From positions 1,860,001 through 1,924,000 of the forward strand of contig NZ_CP014944.1 of assembly GCF_001767295.1 (NCBI RefSeq): a stretch of DNA of 64,000 bases, written 5' to 3'. Both the position numbers and the translations under genes were made by a program. This stretch comes from Colwellia sp. PAMC 20917 (GTDB taxonomy: Bacteria; Pseudomonadota; Gammaproteobacteria; Enterobacterales; Alteromonadaceae). The notes under the pieces were generated by a model. The model was given only the letters and a program-made list of their open reading frames with translations, made no database searches and was not told where the DNA came from. Of the stretch, positions 20,202 through 28,805 are shown in pieces (the first letter of the stretch is position 1; each line of letters begins with the position of its first letter).

Positions 20202-20735
20202 TTACTGCTTTAATCGCTGTTGTAAAAAATCTACAACCCTTTTATGACGCATTTTTACCGCTGAAATATTGAGGTGACAAATATCGGCTATTTCTTGAAA
20301 CTCCAAACCTGTGCGGTAGCGTAATAGCATAATATTACGATCAGCAAAGGACAGGTTAACCATTAATAATGAAAGTGCTGTGCCAAAATCTTCGTGGCTA
20401 CTGTCATCATCGATTATACTTTCAAGATATTCATCATTGTGTTCGATAGTATCCCAACGGCGATCTCTTATTTTATTGATACATTCGTTATGGGCAATTT
20501 TAAATAGCCATGCTTTAAAAGATACCGCCCACTTAAAGTTTTTTAAGTGGGCGAGTACCTTTATAATTGTTTCTTGTACGACGTCTTCTGCATCAGGCTG
20601 ATGCTTAAGTAACTTTACACAGTATCCTTTTAAAACAGGTAAATAAGGTGCAATTAGTTGCTGAAAAAGACGGGTATCATAAGGCAGGCTTGCTTGCACT
20701 AGGGCAACAAGCTCGCGTTCATTAAGCGTAGTCAA
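20202..20735 (-). CDS. ECF-type RNA polymerase sigma factor
   Basis: A 177-residue sigma-70 family (ECF) factor. Region 2 is visible as HQPDAEDVVQETIIKVLAHLKNFKWAVSFKAWLFKIAHNECI (about 45-90) and region 4 as LSFADRNIMLLRYRTGLEFQEIADICHLNISAVKMRHKRV (about 128-168). No anti-sigma gene with the usual zinc-finger domain is adjacent; instead it is preceded 19 bp upstream by an MscS-like channel gene and a small membrane protein. The start is TTG (20733-20735) without a good ribosome site, so it may depend on coupling to the channel gene. The regulon is unknown. Confidence 0.88.
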   Translation of the reverse strand: MTTLNERELVALVQASLPYDTRLFQQLIAPYLPVLKGYCVKLLKHQPDAEDVVQETIIKVLAHLKNFKWAVSFKAWLFKIAHNECINKIRDRRWDTIEHNDEYLESIIDDDSSHEDFGTALSLLMVNLSFADRNIMLLRYRTGLEFQEIADICHLNISAVKMRHKRVVDFLQQRLKQ

Positions 20736-20754
20736 ACCGTAAAATAAGCCTCAA

Positions 20755-21579
20755 CTATTGCTTAATAACTTTATTAGCTAATAAGAAAGTATTCGGTATC
20801 GTCGTTAGCGACTCATCGGCTGCCATCACTTTACTCGCAACACTGCCAATAACAGCTAAGGTGCCCTTAATGTCTGTTACTTCAATAACGTCACCTATTT
20901 GGTACATCTCTCGAAGATAAACGCCAGCAACAATTTCTTGGGCCATAGCTTTAGTGCCGATACCTAAAGAAATAGCCGCCGCTAAACCGACACTGCCAAT
21001 AAGTACTGTCATGATGTTATTTAGCAGAGAAACATCTATGTCTAATTGCGTAATAGATAAAGAAACAGTAATAACAATAATAATACCGCGGCATACTTCG
21101 GCAACGGAACGGCCATAGTCAATACCCGTATTCTTAGCGGCTATTTTTACACCATTAAAAACAATTTGCGCAACAAAGAAGCCACAAATTAAGACAGCGA
21201 GTGAAGCGAGTAATTTAGGTAAAAACAACACCAACGTGTCGATTAAGCCAGAAAGTACGGTTAAGCCTAAAATATCTAAAGCCGCTAACAAAAAGATCAG
21301 TAAGAAGAATGTCGAAATAAGACTAGCAACAACTTGGCTACCCGTTAAAGTAACATCCATTTTTTTCAGCAGTGAATCTAGACCCAGTTTATTTAAAAAC
21401 GTATCAAAACCAATTTTAATTAATGACTTATGAAGAAAGTTTTTAATGAGTGTTGAAATAATCCAACCGACAAGTAGAAATAAAATAGCGACAATTAAAT
21501 CAGGTAAAAAAGTAACCACTTTATGCCAAACAGTTATTAAGCCAGAGTAAGCTTTGTCGGTGATGTTTTCAGTATCCAT
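20755..21579 (-). CDS. Small-conductance mechanosensitive channel (MscS family)
   Basis: A 274-residue inner-membrane protein. Three hydrophobic helices precede the MscS domain: LIVAILFLLVGWIISTLI, VASLISTFFLLIFLLAALDILGLTVL and FLPKLLASLAVLICGFFVAQIVF, and the third pore-like helix is IGSVGLAAAISLGIGTKAMAQEIVAGVYL. A short beta domain with GDVIEVTDIKGTLAVIG follows. It is close to the conserved TM-helix type of MscS homologues and lacks the large C-terminal vestibule of E. coli MscS. It is co-transcribed with an 88-aa membrane protein upstream (1-bp overlap) and an ECF sigma factor downstream. Confidence 0.88.
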   Translation of the reverse strand: MDTENITDKAYSGLITVWHKVVTFLPDLIVAILFLLVGWIISTLIKNFLHKSLIKIGFDTFLNKLGLDSLLKKMDVTLTGSQVVASLISTFFLLIFLLAALDILGLTVLSGLIDTLVLFLPKLLASLAVLICGFFVAQIVFNGVKIAAKNTGIDYGRSVAEVCRGIIIVITVSLSITQLDIDVSLLNNIMTVLIGSVGLAAAISLGIGTKAMAQEIVAGVYLREMYQIGDVIEVTDIKGTLAVIGSVASKVMAADESLTTIPNTFLLANKVIKQ

Positions 21580-21845
21580 TATCTATTCTCATTATTAGTT
21601 ATGCTATTGCTTGTTATCTTTGGGCAAGGTGCCATCTGTTTAAATATCGGTTTTAAAACTTTCATAAATAGGCTAATAAAAACAACCCAAAGTGAAGCTA
21701 AGCCCAATGCAACAAGATCTTTTGTACCTTGCTGATTATTTGCTGTTAAGGTTGCGCGCTTAAAAAGCTGATCATCTGATGTACTAAAAGCAACATCTGC
21801 ATCACGGCTTAATTCTTTCGCTAAACTCTTTTCTATGTCTTTCAT
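21579..21845 (-). CDS. Small single-pass membrane protein upstream of MscS-like gene
   Basis: An 88-residue product starting MKDIEKSLAKELSRDADV. It has a hydrophilic N-terminal half and one TM helix (LVALGLASLWVVFISLFMKVLKPIF), then a short polar tail. ATG 21845 is chosen because GAGG stands five bases upstream; a TTG five codons earlier is possible. The stop overlaps the channel ATG (TAATG). I do not recognise a family; in this place it could be an accessory subunit of the channel or an anti-sigma-like membrane partner for the ECF factor, both speculative. Confidence 0.7.
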   Translation of the reverse strand: MKDIEKSLAKELSRDADVAFSTSDDQLFKRATLTANNQQGTKDLVALGLASLWVVFISLFMKVLKPIFKQMAPCPKITSNSITNNENR

Positions 21846-22106
21846 CTCATCCTCGAGCAATAGTTTTATCGCTTTATTCTTTAACGCCTGAGCCGTTAAA
21901 AAGTCACATTAAATCTGTATGTTTTTTATTCTTATTTTTATCTATACACATCAACTTTTTTAATTCGGGTGCATTCTACGCTAAACAATTTTGAGTTTTA
22001 ACGTTAATTTAGTAAAATTAAGAAAAACTTGTGACTTTTGAGTTTCTTATCCGTTATAGAGCCAGAAATTACAGCACATTACTTGAAACTTAATAAGGAT
22101 TTATCC

Positions 22107-23180
22107 ATGAAAACTTTTAACATGACTCTGATAGCTGCATTAATAAGCTCTCCACTAGCTGCAGAAACTATTGATAAAACATGGGAGCTTGGTGTGTTTA
22201 GCGACTACATCAAGTCAGATACAAACAAAGAAAACAATATTGACTGGCAACAAATTGAAGCGGGCAAAAGCCTTGGTATTGATTTACAAAAAATCATTAA
22301 TGAGCGCTGGGATATTCGTTTAGAATTAGCTAAAACGCGTTACGACATTGAAAATGGCAATGATAAAGATTACGGAACACGTGCCGGTATCGATGCGATT
22401 TATAAAGTTGAAGATAGCAGCTTTTACCTTTTCACTGGTGTAAAGCGCTTCAATAATGTTAGAAGTTATAACGCGGCTAATGTAGGTGCTGGTTATAACC
22501 TTCAAATTAATGATCGTTTCTCTCTATACAGCGAAGCCGCTGTTTATCGTGATCTTGATTACGGTCAAACAGATCAAGGTATTAAACTAGGTGTAAAATA
22601 TACTTTTGGCGATGTTAAAAAATCACCTGTTGTTAACAAAGCTGTTGTTAACAAACCTGTTATGGAAACGATGAAGCCAACAACGCCAGTCGTTAAAAAA
22701 GTGATGATGGTTGATACTGACAACGATGGTGTTAGTGATAACAACGACCGTTGTGCTAATACACCGGCAAATGTAAAGGTTGATTCACAAGGCTGTACGT
22801 TATATTCAGAAAAATCAGTCGAAATTAAGTTAAATGTTATCTTTGAAAATAACAGTTCACTGGTTAAGCCAGCAATGGTTGATGATGTTCAGCGTTTAGC
22901 TGATTTCATGAAAGAATACCAAAACACAAGTGTTGTTATTGAAGGACACAGTTCAGCTTCTGGTACTGAAAAATATAACCTAATGCTTTCGCAAAAGCGT
23001 GCTGATACCATTAAAGACTTATTAATTAATAAGTTTTCTATCGATGCTAGCCGTTTATCTGCAAAAGGCTTTGGTGAAACACAGTTGATTGCTCAAGGAA
23101 CTTCGCTTGCAGACAATAGTGTAAACCGCAGAGTTGTCGCGAAAATAGAAACTGTTGTTAAAAAAGTGATTACAAAATAA
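22107..23180 (+). CDS. OmpA-family outer membrane protein with TSP3 repeat
   Basis: A 357-residue outer-membrane protein. Signal peptide TFNMTLIAALISSPLAAE; a beta-barrel domain (about 25-180); a Val/Lys/Pro linker; one thrombospondin type-3 calcium-binding repeat (DTDNDGVSDNNDRC); and a C-terminal OmpA peptidoglycan-binding domain (about 245-355) with VVIEGHSSASGTEKYNLMLS and RLSAKGFGE. ATG 22107 is the start, since AAGGAT precedes it and the signal peptide begins there; an upstream in-frame start lacks both. It is a single gene with its own terminator. Confidence 0.92.
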   Translation: MKTFNMTLIAALISSPLAAETIDKTWELGVFSDYIKSDTNKENNIDWQQIEAGKSLGIDLQKIINERWDIRLELAKTRYDIENGNDKDYGTRAGIDAIYKVEDSSFYLFTGVKRFNNVRSYNAANVGAGYNLQINDRFSLYSEAAVYRDLDYGQTDQGIKLGVKYTFGDVKKSPVVNKAVVNKPVMETMKPTTPVVKKVMMVDTDNDGVSDNNDRCANTPANVKVDSQGCTLYSEKSVEIKLNVIFENNSSLVKPAMVDDVQRLADFMKEYQNTSVVIEGHSSASGTEKYNLMLSQKRADTIKDLLINKFSIDASRLSAKGFGETQLIAQGTSLADNSVNRRVVAKIETVVKKVITK

Positions 23181-23197
23181 GGCTAAATAGCCTAACT

Positions 23198-23226
23198 AAA
23201 AGGGAAGCCATTTTGGCTTCCCTTTT
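23198..23226 (+). terminator. Rho-independent terminator of the OmpA-family gene
   Basis: A perfect 13-bp stem (23198-23210 with 23214-23226), a 3-base loop and a T-run, 18 bp after the stop codon. Confidence 0.92.
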
Positions 23227-23228
23227 TT

Positions 23229-24023
23229 ATTACTCTTGATAAATCAGTTTACTCGATGTGTATAGAGCGCAAGATTAAAAGCCTATATAACGTTGGGCTA
23301 ATTAATTACAATCACTCAGATAAAGTGATTATCTGAAGGACATAAGACCTCGCCAATATTATGCATTCGCATTATTAGCCGTTAAAATTTACAGACCTTA
23401 ATAAACAAAAAAAGCGCAAATATTCCAACTCCCCACCAAAGTAACTTTTAGGCTATCTTTGCTAGCGGTTGCCACAAAGTTCACTAAATTTAAGTCTTAA
23501 TTTATTTCGAGTCTGCCCCGCTTAGCTATTAAGTCGGTCATTCTCGCGATTTATCGGCACGGCTTAAAAGTGCTATTTTAAGTGGTCTAGATTTATCGAC
23601 CAATTCAACTTATATCACAAAAGATAACTGCTCAGTAAGACTGACATTTTGATAACTCCAAATGAGCGTGATTATTCTAAAGCGGTGTTTGATCAATAAT
23701 CGGTTTAAAACGAAATGTGTGATCGTATTCTCCCAGAATTACGGGTAGGCATGTTCCAAAACTTATCAACAAACAAAACACATGAACACAGCTCATAAAT
23801 CAATGAAATAAAATCAATTTTATTCATCTAACGAACCAAGTATAAAACACACTCTGCTTTTAACTTTAAACCATATTACCCTTGCTTATCAATTAAGCCT
23901 CTAGGTATATACCAACAAGATGATGAAGGCAGTTGACTGGGAACATCAAAAAAGAAAATTAAAAGCCCCAATGATCACGAAATAAATTTAGGTTTATCTC
24001 AGGAAATAGGATAACGGATCACA
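23229..24023. other. 795-bp intergenic region before mesX
   Basis: No gene of normal length. It contains a palindrome at 23316-23336 and two short protein-like open stretches on the plus strand: about 23636-23697 (reading SKTDILITPNERDYSKAVFDQ, then stop) and about 23718-23797 (CDRILPELRVGMFQNL, ending in a stop). They may be decayed gene pieces. The last 100 bp should hold the mesX promoter. No riboswitch could be recognised. Confidence 0.5.
23316..23336. repeat. Palindrome, operator-like
   Basis: A perfect 8-bp inverted repeat (TCAGATAA at 23316-23323, TTATCTGA at 23329-23336) with a 5-base centre, interlaced with a second inverted repeat ATCACT/AGTGAT. It lacks a T tract, so it looks more like a protein-binding site or a fossil than a terminator. 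Confidence 0.4.
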
Positions 24024-25001
24024 ATGAATAAAGACTTTACATTTACTATTAAGAGCACTTGTCTTGATGAAAACTATCAGCCCTCAGACAATACGCGTAT
24101 CACGACCAACTTTGCTAATTTAGCGAGAGGAAAAAGCCGTCAAGCGAACTTACGCAACGCTTTAAATATGATTGACAATAGTTTTAATGCGTTGGCACAT
24201 TGGGATAACCACCAAGCAGCACGTTATTCTGTCGAACTTGAAATCATTTCCGTTGATATAGATATTGAAGGCAGTGGTCAAACCTTCCCATCAATTGAAA
24301 TATTGAAAACGAATATTGTTGATCATAAAAATAACAAACACATTGAAGGCATTGTAGGAAATAATTTTTCCTCTTATGTGCGAGATTATGATTTCAGCGT
24401 ATTGTTGTTAGATCATAATAAGGATCAATCAAAATTTAGCATTCCAGATAATTTTGGCGACCTACATGGCAAGCTCTTTAAATATTTTGTAAATTCGAGC
24501 GCTTACCAGCAACACTTTAAGAAGCCACCGGTAATATGTCTCAGTGTTTCTAATAACAAGACTTATCATCAGACTGAAAACCACCATCCCGTATTAGGTG
24601 TTGAATACCAGCCAAATGAATCTTCTTTGACTGAGCAATATTTCAAAAAAATGGGCTTACAGGTTCGCTATTTTATGCCACCAAATAGTGTTGCGCCTTT
24701 GGCTTTTCACTTCTTTGGTGATTTGCTTAATGATTATACTAATCTTGAACTTTTAAGCACCATCAGCACGATGGAAACTTTTCAAAAAATCTACCGACCT
24801 GAGATTTATAATGCGAATGCTGTTGCAGGTAAATGCTATCAACCAAATTTAATGAATCTAGATCATTCATTAACTCACATTGTTTATGATCGAGAAGAAC
24901 GAAACAAGATGGCTAATCACCAGGGAAAATTTGCTGAAGAGCACTTCATCAAACCCTACCAAACGGTTCTTGAGCAATGGTCTGCTAGTTACGCTCAATA
25001 G
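24024..25001 (+). CDS. mesX: Putative oxygenase MesX (DUF1852), partner of MesD methionine synthase
   Basis: A 325-residue cytosolic protein of the DUF1852 family. Published genetics on folate-independent methionine synthases named this protein MesX: MesD activity needs MesX and oxygen, and MesX is proposed to be an oxygenase. Recognition rests on the N-terminal TFTIKSTCLDENYQPSDNTR and TNFANLARG segments, the SYVRDYDFSVLLLDHN region (about 118-132) and the FMPPNSVAPLAFHFFGD stretch (about 225-241), together with mesD directly downstream (54 bp). No membrane segment or known cofactor motif is visible. The methyl donor used by the system is unknown. Confidence 0.88.
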   Translation: MNKDFTFTIKSTCLDENYQPSDNTRITTNFANLARGKSRQANLRNALNMIDNSFNALAHWDNHQAARYSVELEIISVDIDIEGSGQTFPSIEILKTNIVDHKNNKHIEGIVGNNFSSYVRDYDFSVLLLDHNKDQSKFSIPDNFGDLHGKLFKYFVNSSAYQQHFKKPPVICLSVSNNKTYHQTENHHPVLGVEYQPNESSLTEQYFKKMGLQVRYFMPPNSVAPLAFHFFGDLLNDYTNLELLSTISTMETFQKIYRPEIYNANAVAGKCYQPNLMNLDHSLTHIVYDREERNKMANHQGKFAEEHFIKPYQTVLEQWSASYAQ

Positions 25002-25055
25002 CTATATTTAATATTTATCTTTGATAAATACCCTAAACTTACGGCATCAACTATT

Positions 25056-26090
25056 ATGAAAAAATTATTACCTACTTCAACGGCAGGCAGTTTACCTAAA
25101 CCCTCTTGGCTTGCACAACCTGAAACTCTTTGGTCTCCTTGGAAATTACAAGGTGACGAATTAATTGAAGGAAAACAAGATGCTCTACGTTTGTCATTAC
25201 AAGATCAACAACAAGCAGGTATTGATATTGTCAGTGATGGCGAGCAAACACGCCAACATTTTGTGACTACATTTCTTGAGCACCTCAACGGAGTTGACTT
25301 TCAAAAACGCAAGACCATAAAAATTCGTAATCGCTATGATGCGAGTGTACCTACGGTTGTTGGTGCTGTTTCACGCCAAAAATCAGTTTTTGTTGAAGAT
25401 GCCAAGTTTTTACGTCAACAAACCAAAAGCCCCATTAAATGGGCGCTGCCAGGTCCGATGACGATGATAGATACCCTTTATGATAACCATTATAAAAGTC
25501 GAGAAAAGCTAGCTTGGGAATTTGCCAAAATCCTCAATGAAGAAGCCAGAGAGTTAGAAGCAGCGGGTGTTGATATCATTCAATTCGATGAGCCTGCATT
25601 TAATGTGTTTTTTGATGAGGTTAATGATTGGGGTGTGGCTTGTTTAGAGAGAGCAATTGAAGGGCTTAACTGTGAAACAGCTGTACATATTTGCTATGGT
25701 TATGGCATTAAAGCTAATACAGATTGGAAAAAAACCTTGGGGTCTCAGTGGCGACAATATGAAGAAGCCTTCCCCAAACTGCAAAAATCTACTATCGATA
25801 TTATCTCGTTAGAATGTCATAACTCTCATGTACCAATCGAGCTACTTGAACTTATTCGAGGTAAAAAAGTGATGGTAGGAGCCATTGATGTCGCAACCAA
25901 TACCATTGAAACACCAGAGGAAGTCGCCAAGACGCTACGAGAAGCCCTCAAGTATGTCGAAGCCGACAAGCTCTACCCTTGTACAAATTGTGGCATGGCC
26001 CCTTTATCTCGTCAGGTAGCAAAGGGGAAATTAAATGCGTTAAGGGCAGGTGCAGAAATAGTTAGAAGAGAACTATCCAATAGTAACTAA
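25056..26090 (+). CDS. mesD: Folate-independent methionine synthase MesD (MetE core family)
   Basis: A 344-residue protein equal to the catalytic C-terminal half of cobalamin-independent methionine synthase MetE, without the folate-binding N-terminal half (MetE is about 750 residues). Zinc ligands equivalent to those of MetE are visible: His211 and Cys213 in VHICYGYG, Glu253 in SLECHNSH and Cys312 in CTNCGMAPLSR; the FDEPA homocysteine-site motif is at about 177-181. Adjacent mesX identifies the MesD subfamily, which makes methionine from homocysteine without methyl-folate. The MetR-like gene 1.1 kb downstream fits methionine control. Confidence 0.92.
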   Translation: MKKLLPTSTAGSLPKPSWLAQPETLWSPWKLQGDELIEGKQDALRLSLQDQQQAGIDIVSDGEQTRQHFVTTFLEHLNGVDFQKRKTIKIRNRYDASVPTVVGAVSRQKSVFVEDAKFLRQQTKSPIKWALPGPMTMIDTLYDNHYKSREKLAWEFAKILNEEARELEAAGVDIIQFDEPAFNVFFDEVNDWGVACLERAIEGLNCETAVHICYGYGIKANTDWKKTLGSQWRQYEEAFPKLQKSTIDIISLECHNSHVPIELLELIRGKKVMVGAIDVATNTIETPEEVAKTLREALKYVEADKLYPCTNCGMAPLSRQVAKGKLNALRAGAEIVRRELSNSN

Positions 26091-26112
26091 CTGATATAAT
26101 GGTGTTTAGCTA

Positions 26113-26148
26113 AATTTGGCTATGGCTTTCCCACAACTGAGCCAAATT
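26113..26148 (+). repeat. Inverted repeat after mesD
   Basis: A 9-bp perfect stem (26113-26121 with 26140-26148) and an 18-base loop lie 22 bp past the mesD stop. No T tract follows. It may be a weak terminator or an operator between mesD and the TauE/SafE gene. Confidence 0.4.
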
Positions 26149-26257
26149 GGCCATGCTTGAGCTGTTATTTACTTAAAGACCTAACAACGTATGCTGCAGT
26201 TGCCCGTTGAATTGATAGTAGGTTCTTTAGCGTTATTAAAAATAAAAGTAGTCGTTA

Positions 26258-27088
26258 ATGAATATCATTGAATTTATAACAAATAATATCTCGCCATTTT
26301 GTGCATTGATTGCCACAGGTGTATTCGCAGGTATTTTAGCGGGCTTGTTAGGCGTAGGTGGCGGTATCGTAATCGTACCTGTATTATTTTTCTTGTTTCA
26401 GAGCTTTGGCGTATCACCAGAGTCTGCAATGCTAGTTGCGACAGCAACCTCGCTGGCCACCATAGTACCAACATCTGTTAGTTCTATTCGTTCTCACCAT
26501 AAAAAAGGTAATGTCGATTTTGACCTGCTCAAACGCTGGGCTGTCTTTATTCTTATCGGGGTATTGCTTGGTAGCTGGTTAGTAACTCTTGTTGAAGGTA
26601 CTATGCTTACTATGTTGTTTGGGGTGATAGCGATTTTATCGGCACTAAATATGTTGTTCCGCACGGGGAAATCCGCTTTGTACCAGAAACTACCGAATAC
26701 AACAGGACAAACGGTAATGGGGGTATCCATTGGCTTCTTCAGTTCTATGGTCGGGATTGGCGGCGGAACTATTTCGGTGCCACTACTCACTCTATATAAC
26801 TATCCCGCCCACAAGGCCATTGGCACCGCAGCGGCAATAGGGTTAATAATTTCATTGCCGGGTGCGCTAACAATGTTGACATTCGGCAGTACGCCAACCG
26901 ATGCTCCAGCGGGTACATTTGGTTTGGTCAATCTATTTGCCTTCACTTGTATTGTGCCGCTAACCGTATTATTTGCACCGGTGGGGGCATCATTAGCAGC
27001 AAAATTAGATGCGGTAAAACTGAAAAAAATCTTTGCCTTCATATTACTATTTACGGGCTTACGTATGTTGGCGCAACTTTTCTTATAG
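26258..27088 (+). CDS. TauE/SafE family sulfite/sulfonate exporter-like permease
   Basis: A 276-residue inner-membrane protein with about eight TM helices in two repeats; each repeat opens with a glycine motif (GILAGLLGVGGGIVIVPVLFF and FFSSMVGIGGGTISVPLLTLY), the hallmark of TauE/SafE (DUF81). Members are linked to export or uptake of sulfite, sulfoacetate or other anions. Lying between mesD and a MetR-like regulator it may handle a sulfur compound related to methionine metabolism, but the substrate is not shown by the sequence. It is 167 bp from mesD, so it may have its own promoter. Confidence 0.88.
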   Translation: MNIIEFITNNISPFCALIATGVFAGILAGLLGVGGGIVIVPVLFFLFQSFGVSPESAMLVATATSLATIVPTSVSSIRSHHKKGNVDFDLLKRWAVFILIGVLLGSWLVTLVEGTMLTMLFGVIAILSALNMLFRTGKSALYQKLPNTTGQTVMGVSIGFFSSMVGIGGGTISVPLLTLYNYPAHKAIGTAAAIGLIISLPGALTMLTFGSTPTDAPAGTFGLVNLFAFTCIVPLTVLFAPVGASLAAKLDAVKLKKIFAFILLFTGLRMLAQLFL

Positions 27089-27098
27089 ATTTTATTGC

Positions 27099-27117
27099 TG
27101 TTCATTGTTGCTGAACA
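27099..27117. promoter_or_regulatory. Inverted repeat upstream of the LysR gene
   Basis: TGTTCA (27099-27104), seven bases, TGAACA (27112-27117). Its half-site shares TGAAC/GTTCA with the larger inverted repeat 45 bp downstream, so it may be a second binding site of the adjacent LysR protein or part of the end of the TauE transcript. Confidence 0.4.
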
Positions 27118-27160
27118 ATAAATGATAATTGTAAATCAACTTATTTGATTGATAAAATGC

Positions 27161-27186
27161 TGAACTTCATCAATCAATCAAGTTCA
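27161..27186. promoter_or_regulatory. Candidate autoregulatory LysR site
   Basis: A perfect 7-bp inverted repeat, TGAACTT (27161-27167) and AAGTTCA (27180-27186), with a 12-base spacer, lies 30 bp before the GTG start of the MetR-like gene. The half-site TGAA/TTCA recalls the E. coli MetR half-sites, though the spacing differs. This is inference. Confidence 0.45.
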
Positions 27187-27215
27187 TCATCAAAGCTAAA
27201 AACAGGAGTTAACGG

Positions 27216-28100
27216 GTGTTAGAAAGGATCCATTTAGAAATACTAACCGCAATAAAAGAGCATGGAACCCTAACTAAAGCCGCTGATTCGTTGCACTTAT
27301 CCCAATCTGCGTTAAGTCACAGCATCAAAAAGTTAGAAGGCCTAATTGCTACTCCAATATGGAAAAAAGAGGGGCGAAACCTACGTCTTACCGCTGCTGG
27401 AGAGCGAATTCAAACGCTTTCAAATAGAGTATTACCTCAGTTTTTACATACCGAATTATTACTGAATCAGATTGTAAAAGGTGAAATGGGGGCTCTACGA
27501 ATTGGCATGGAATGTCATCCTTGTTATCAATGGTTACTTAGAGTCATTCAGCCTTATCTAGAACAGTGGCCGGACATTGATATGGACGTGAAACAGGAGT
27601 TCCAGTTTGGCGCTTTAGGTGCATTGCTTAGCTACGAAATAGATGTACTTATCACACCAGATCCACTCTTTAAACCTAAAATAGTCTACATACCTGTTTT
27701 TGACTATGAACATAGGCTGGTCATTTCAGCGTCTCACAAACTTGCAAAGCAAGATTTTGTTTTACCCGAGCAGTTAAGCGAAGAGGTACTCTTTAGTTAC
27801 CCAGTTGAGCCGCAAAGGCTCGATATCTTTAGTCAATTTCTTAATCCAGCAAAATGTTCAGTAAAAAAACACAAAAACATTGAAACAACTGAGATCATGT
27901 TACAAATGGTCGCTGCTGGTCGAGGTATTTGTGCTTTACCGGGCTGGCTAGTAGATGAGTACTCAAAATCAATGCCTATTAAGAGTCTTCGCTTTGGAGA
28001 TAAAGGTATTAGTAAGCAGATCTTTGTAGGTATTCGCAAGACCGACCAAAATATTGACTACTTAAATGATTTCATTGCTCAAGCTAAAAAAACAAAATAA
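27216..28100 (+). CDS. LysR-family regulator, MetR-like
   Basis: A 294-residue LysR-type regulator. The N-terminal winged helix-turn-helix (residues 1-60) has EHGTLTKAADSLHLSQSALSHSIKKLE, and the effector domain (about 85-290) carries LRIGMECHPCYQWL and YEIDVLITPDP, segments typical of MetR, whose co-inducer is homocysteine. The GTG start has AGGAG seven bases upstream. Position after mesX-mesD-tauE suggests it activates those genes in response to homocysteine. It is MetR-like by sequence and context; it may be a paralogue of a metR elsewhere. Confidence 0.88.
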   Translation: MLERIHLEILTAIKEHGTLTKAADSLHLSQSALSHSIKKLEGLIATPIWKKEGRNLRLTAAGERIQTLSNRVLPQFLHTELLLNQIVKGEMGALRIGMECHPCYQWLLRVIQPYLEQWPDIDMDVKQEFQFGALGALLSYEIDVLITPDPLFKPKIVYIPVFDYEHRLVISASHKLAKQDFVLPEQLSEEVLFSYPVEPQRLDIFSQFLNPAKCSVKKHKNIETTEIMLQMVAAGRGICALPGWLVDEYSKSMPIKSLRFGDKGISKQIFVGIRKTDQNIDYLNDFIAQAKKTK

Positions 28101-28316
28101 TCAGTTAATCCTGTTTTAGAGGGGCTGCATAACATTAAACACCTGCGATAGAAAAGACGGCGTGCTTGTTGATAATCTATGAAACTGTCTCTTACTCGCC
28201 CAGATAGTATATTGCTCACGACAACACTGAGCTTAAATCCGATCTAACAAGAATCAATAAACGAAGGCTGGCAATTCGTTTAATTAAGAGAGTAGACATT
28301 TTCTTACGTAGTTAAT
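28101..28316. other. Intergenic region with a possible C-terminal gene fragment
   Basis: No intact gene. From 28208 to 28315 the plus strand has a 35-codon open stretch ending in TAA (ELKSDLTRINKRRLAIRLIK within it) that reads like a protein C-terminus without an N-terminal part. It abuts the duplicated groEL terminator that begins at 28317. I do not recognise the family. Confidence 0.4.
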
Positions 28317-28503
28317 AAAAAAGTCCGAATATTGCTATTCGGGCTTTTCAATTTTGAGCTATAAATGGTTTTGACTATTTATGCGCAGGATAAACGGTTT
28401 AATTCAAGGTGCTTTATTGTGACGTTTAGTGTTTCTTAAACAAACGATAACGCAACCAAGAAGTTAACAGTTTAGACAAGCATAATTACATCATACCGTC
28501 CAT
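28317..28503. repeat. Copy A of duplicated groEL 3' end and terminator
   Basis: Without gaps it matches 31355-31541 in the same orientation with 11 mismatches in 187 bp (about 94%). It includes the groEL terminator hairpin, the whole 3' untranslated region, the stop codon and the last few codons: on the minus strand it ends MDGMM-stop against GGMM-stop in intact groEL. Beyond 28503 the two sequences part within the glycine-methionine repeat. It is a fossil 3' end, since no groEL body follows. Confidence 0.9.
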
Positions 28504-28805
28504 ATAGAGCTTATCTACTTGTTTTTATTAAAATAGTTTCATGGAAAGCATTACTGATATCCCACTATATCCCCCTAACTTTCAAGCACTTAAAATAACC
28601 GTTGGAATTCCAACAAAATAATAAAATTTAGGAGCGTTTTATATTGAAATTGATGCCAGCTTTCCCTTATCTAATTGACTTACATCACTTATATATCAGT
28701 CACTCTTCAATAAAACAGCTTTTCCATTGCCGGAATATTCAGTTACTCTTATCAGAAGTACTCGTTAAGCTCTATAGGTTAACGAGTGCGCCTAATTAGT
28801 GATTT
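28504..28805. other. Intergenic region downstream of the AraC gene
   Basis: About 300 bp without a gene between the fossil groEL end and the 7TM-AraC stop. The sequence is AT-rich, and no clear terminator, repeat or reading frame is seen. Confidence 0.4.

Noticed and set aside
22038-22106. Longer N-terminus for the OmpA-family protein
   Set aside because: It would bury the signal peptide 23 residues inside; the ATG at 22107 has a ribosome box and begins the signal peptide.
23850-24023. SAM or other methionine-related riboswitch before mesX
   Set aside because: No recognisable SAM-aptamer core and no clear antiterminator/terminator pair were found by eye.
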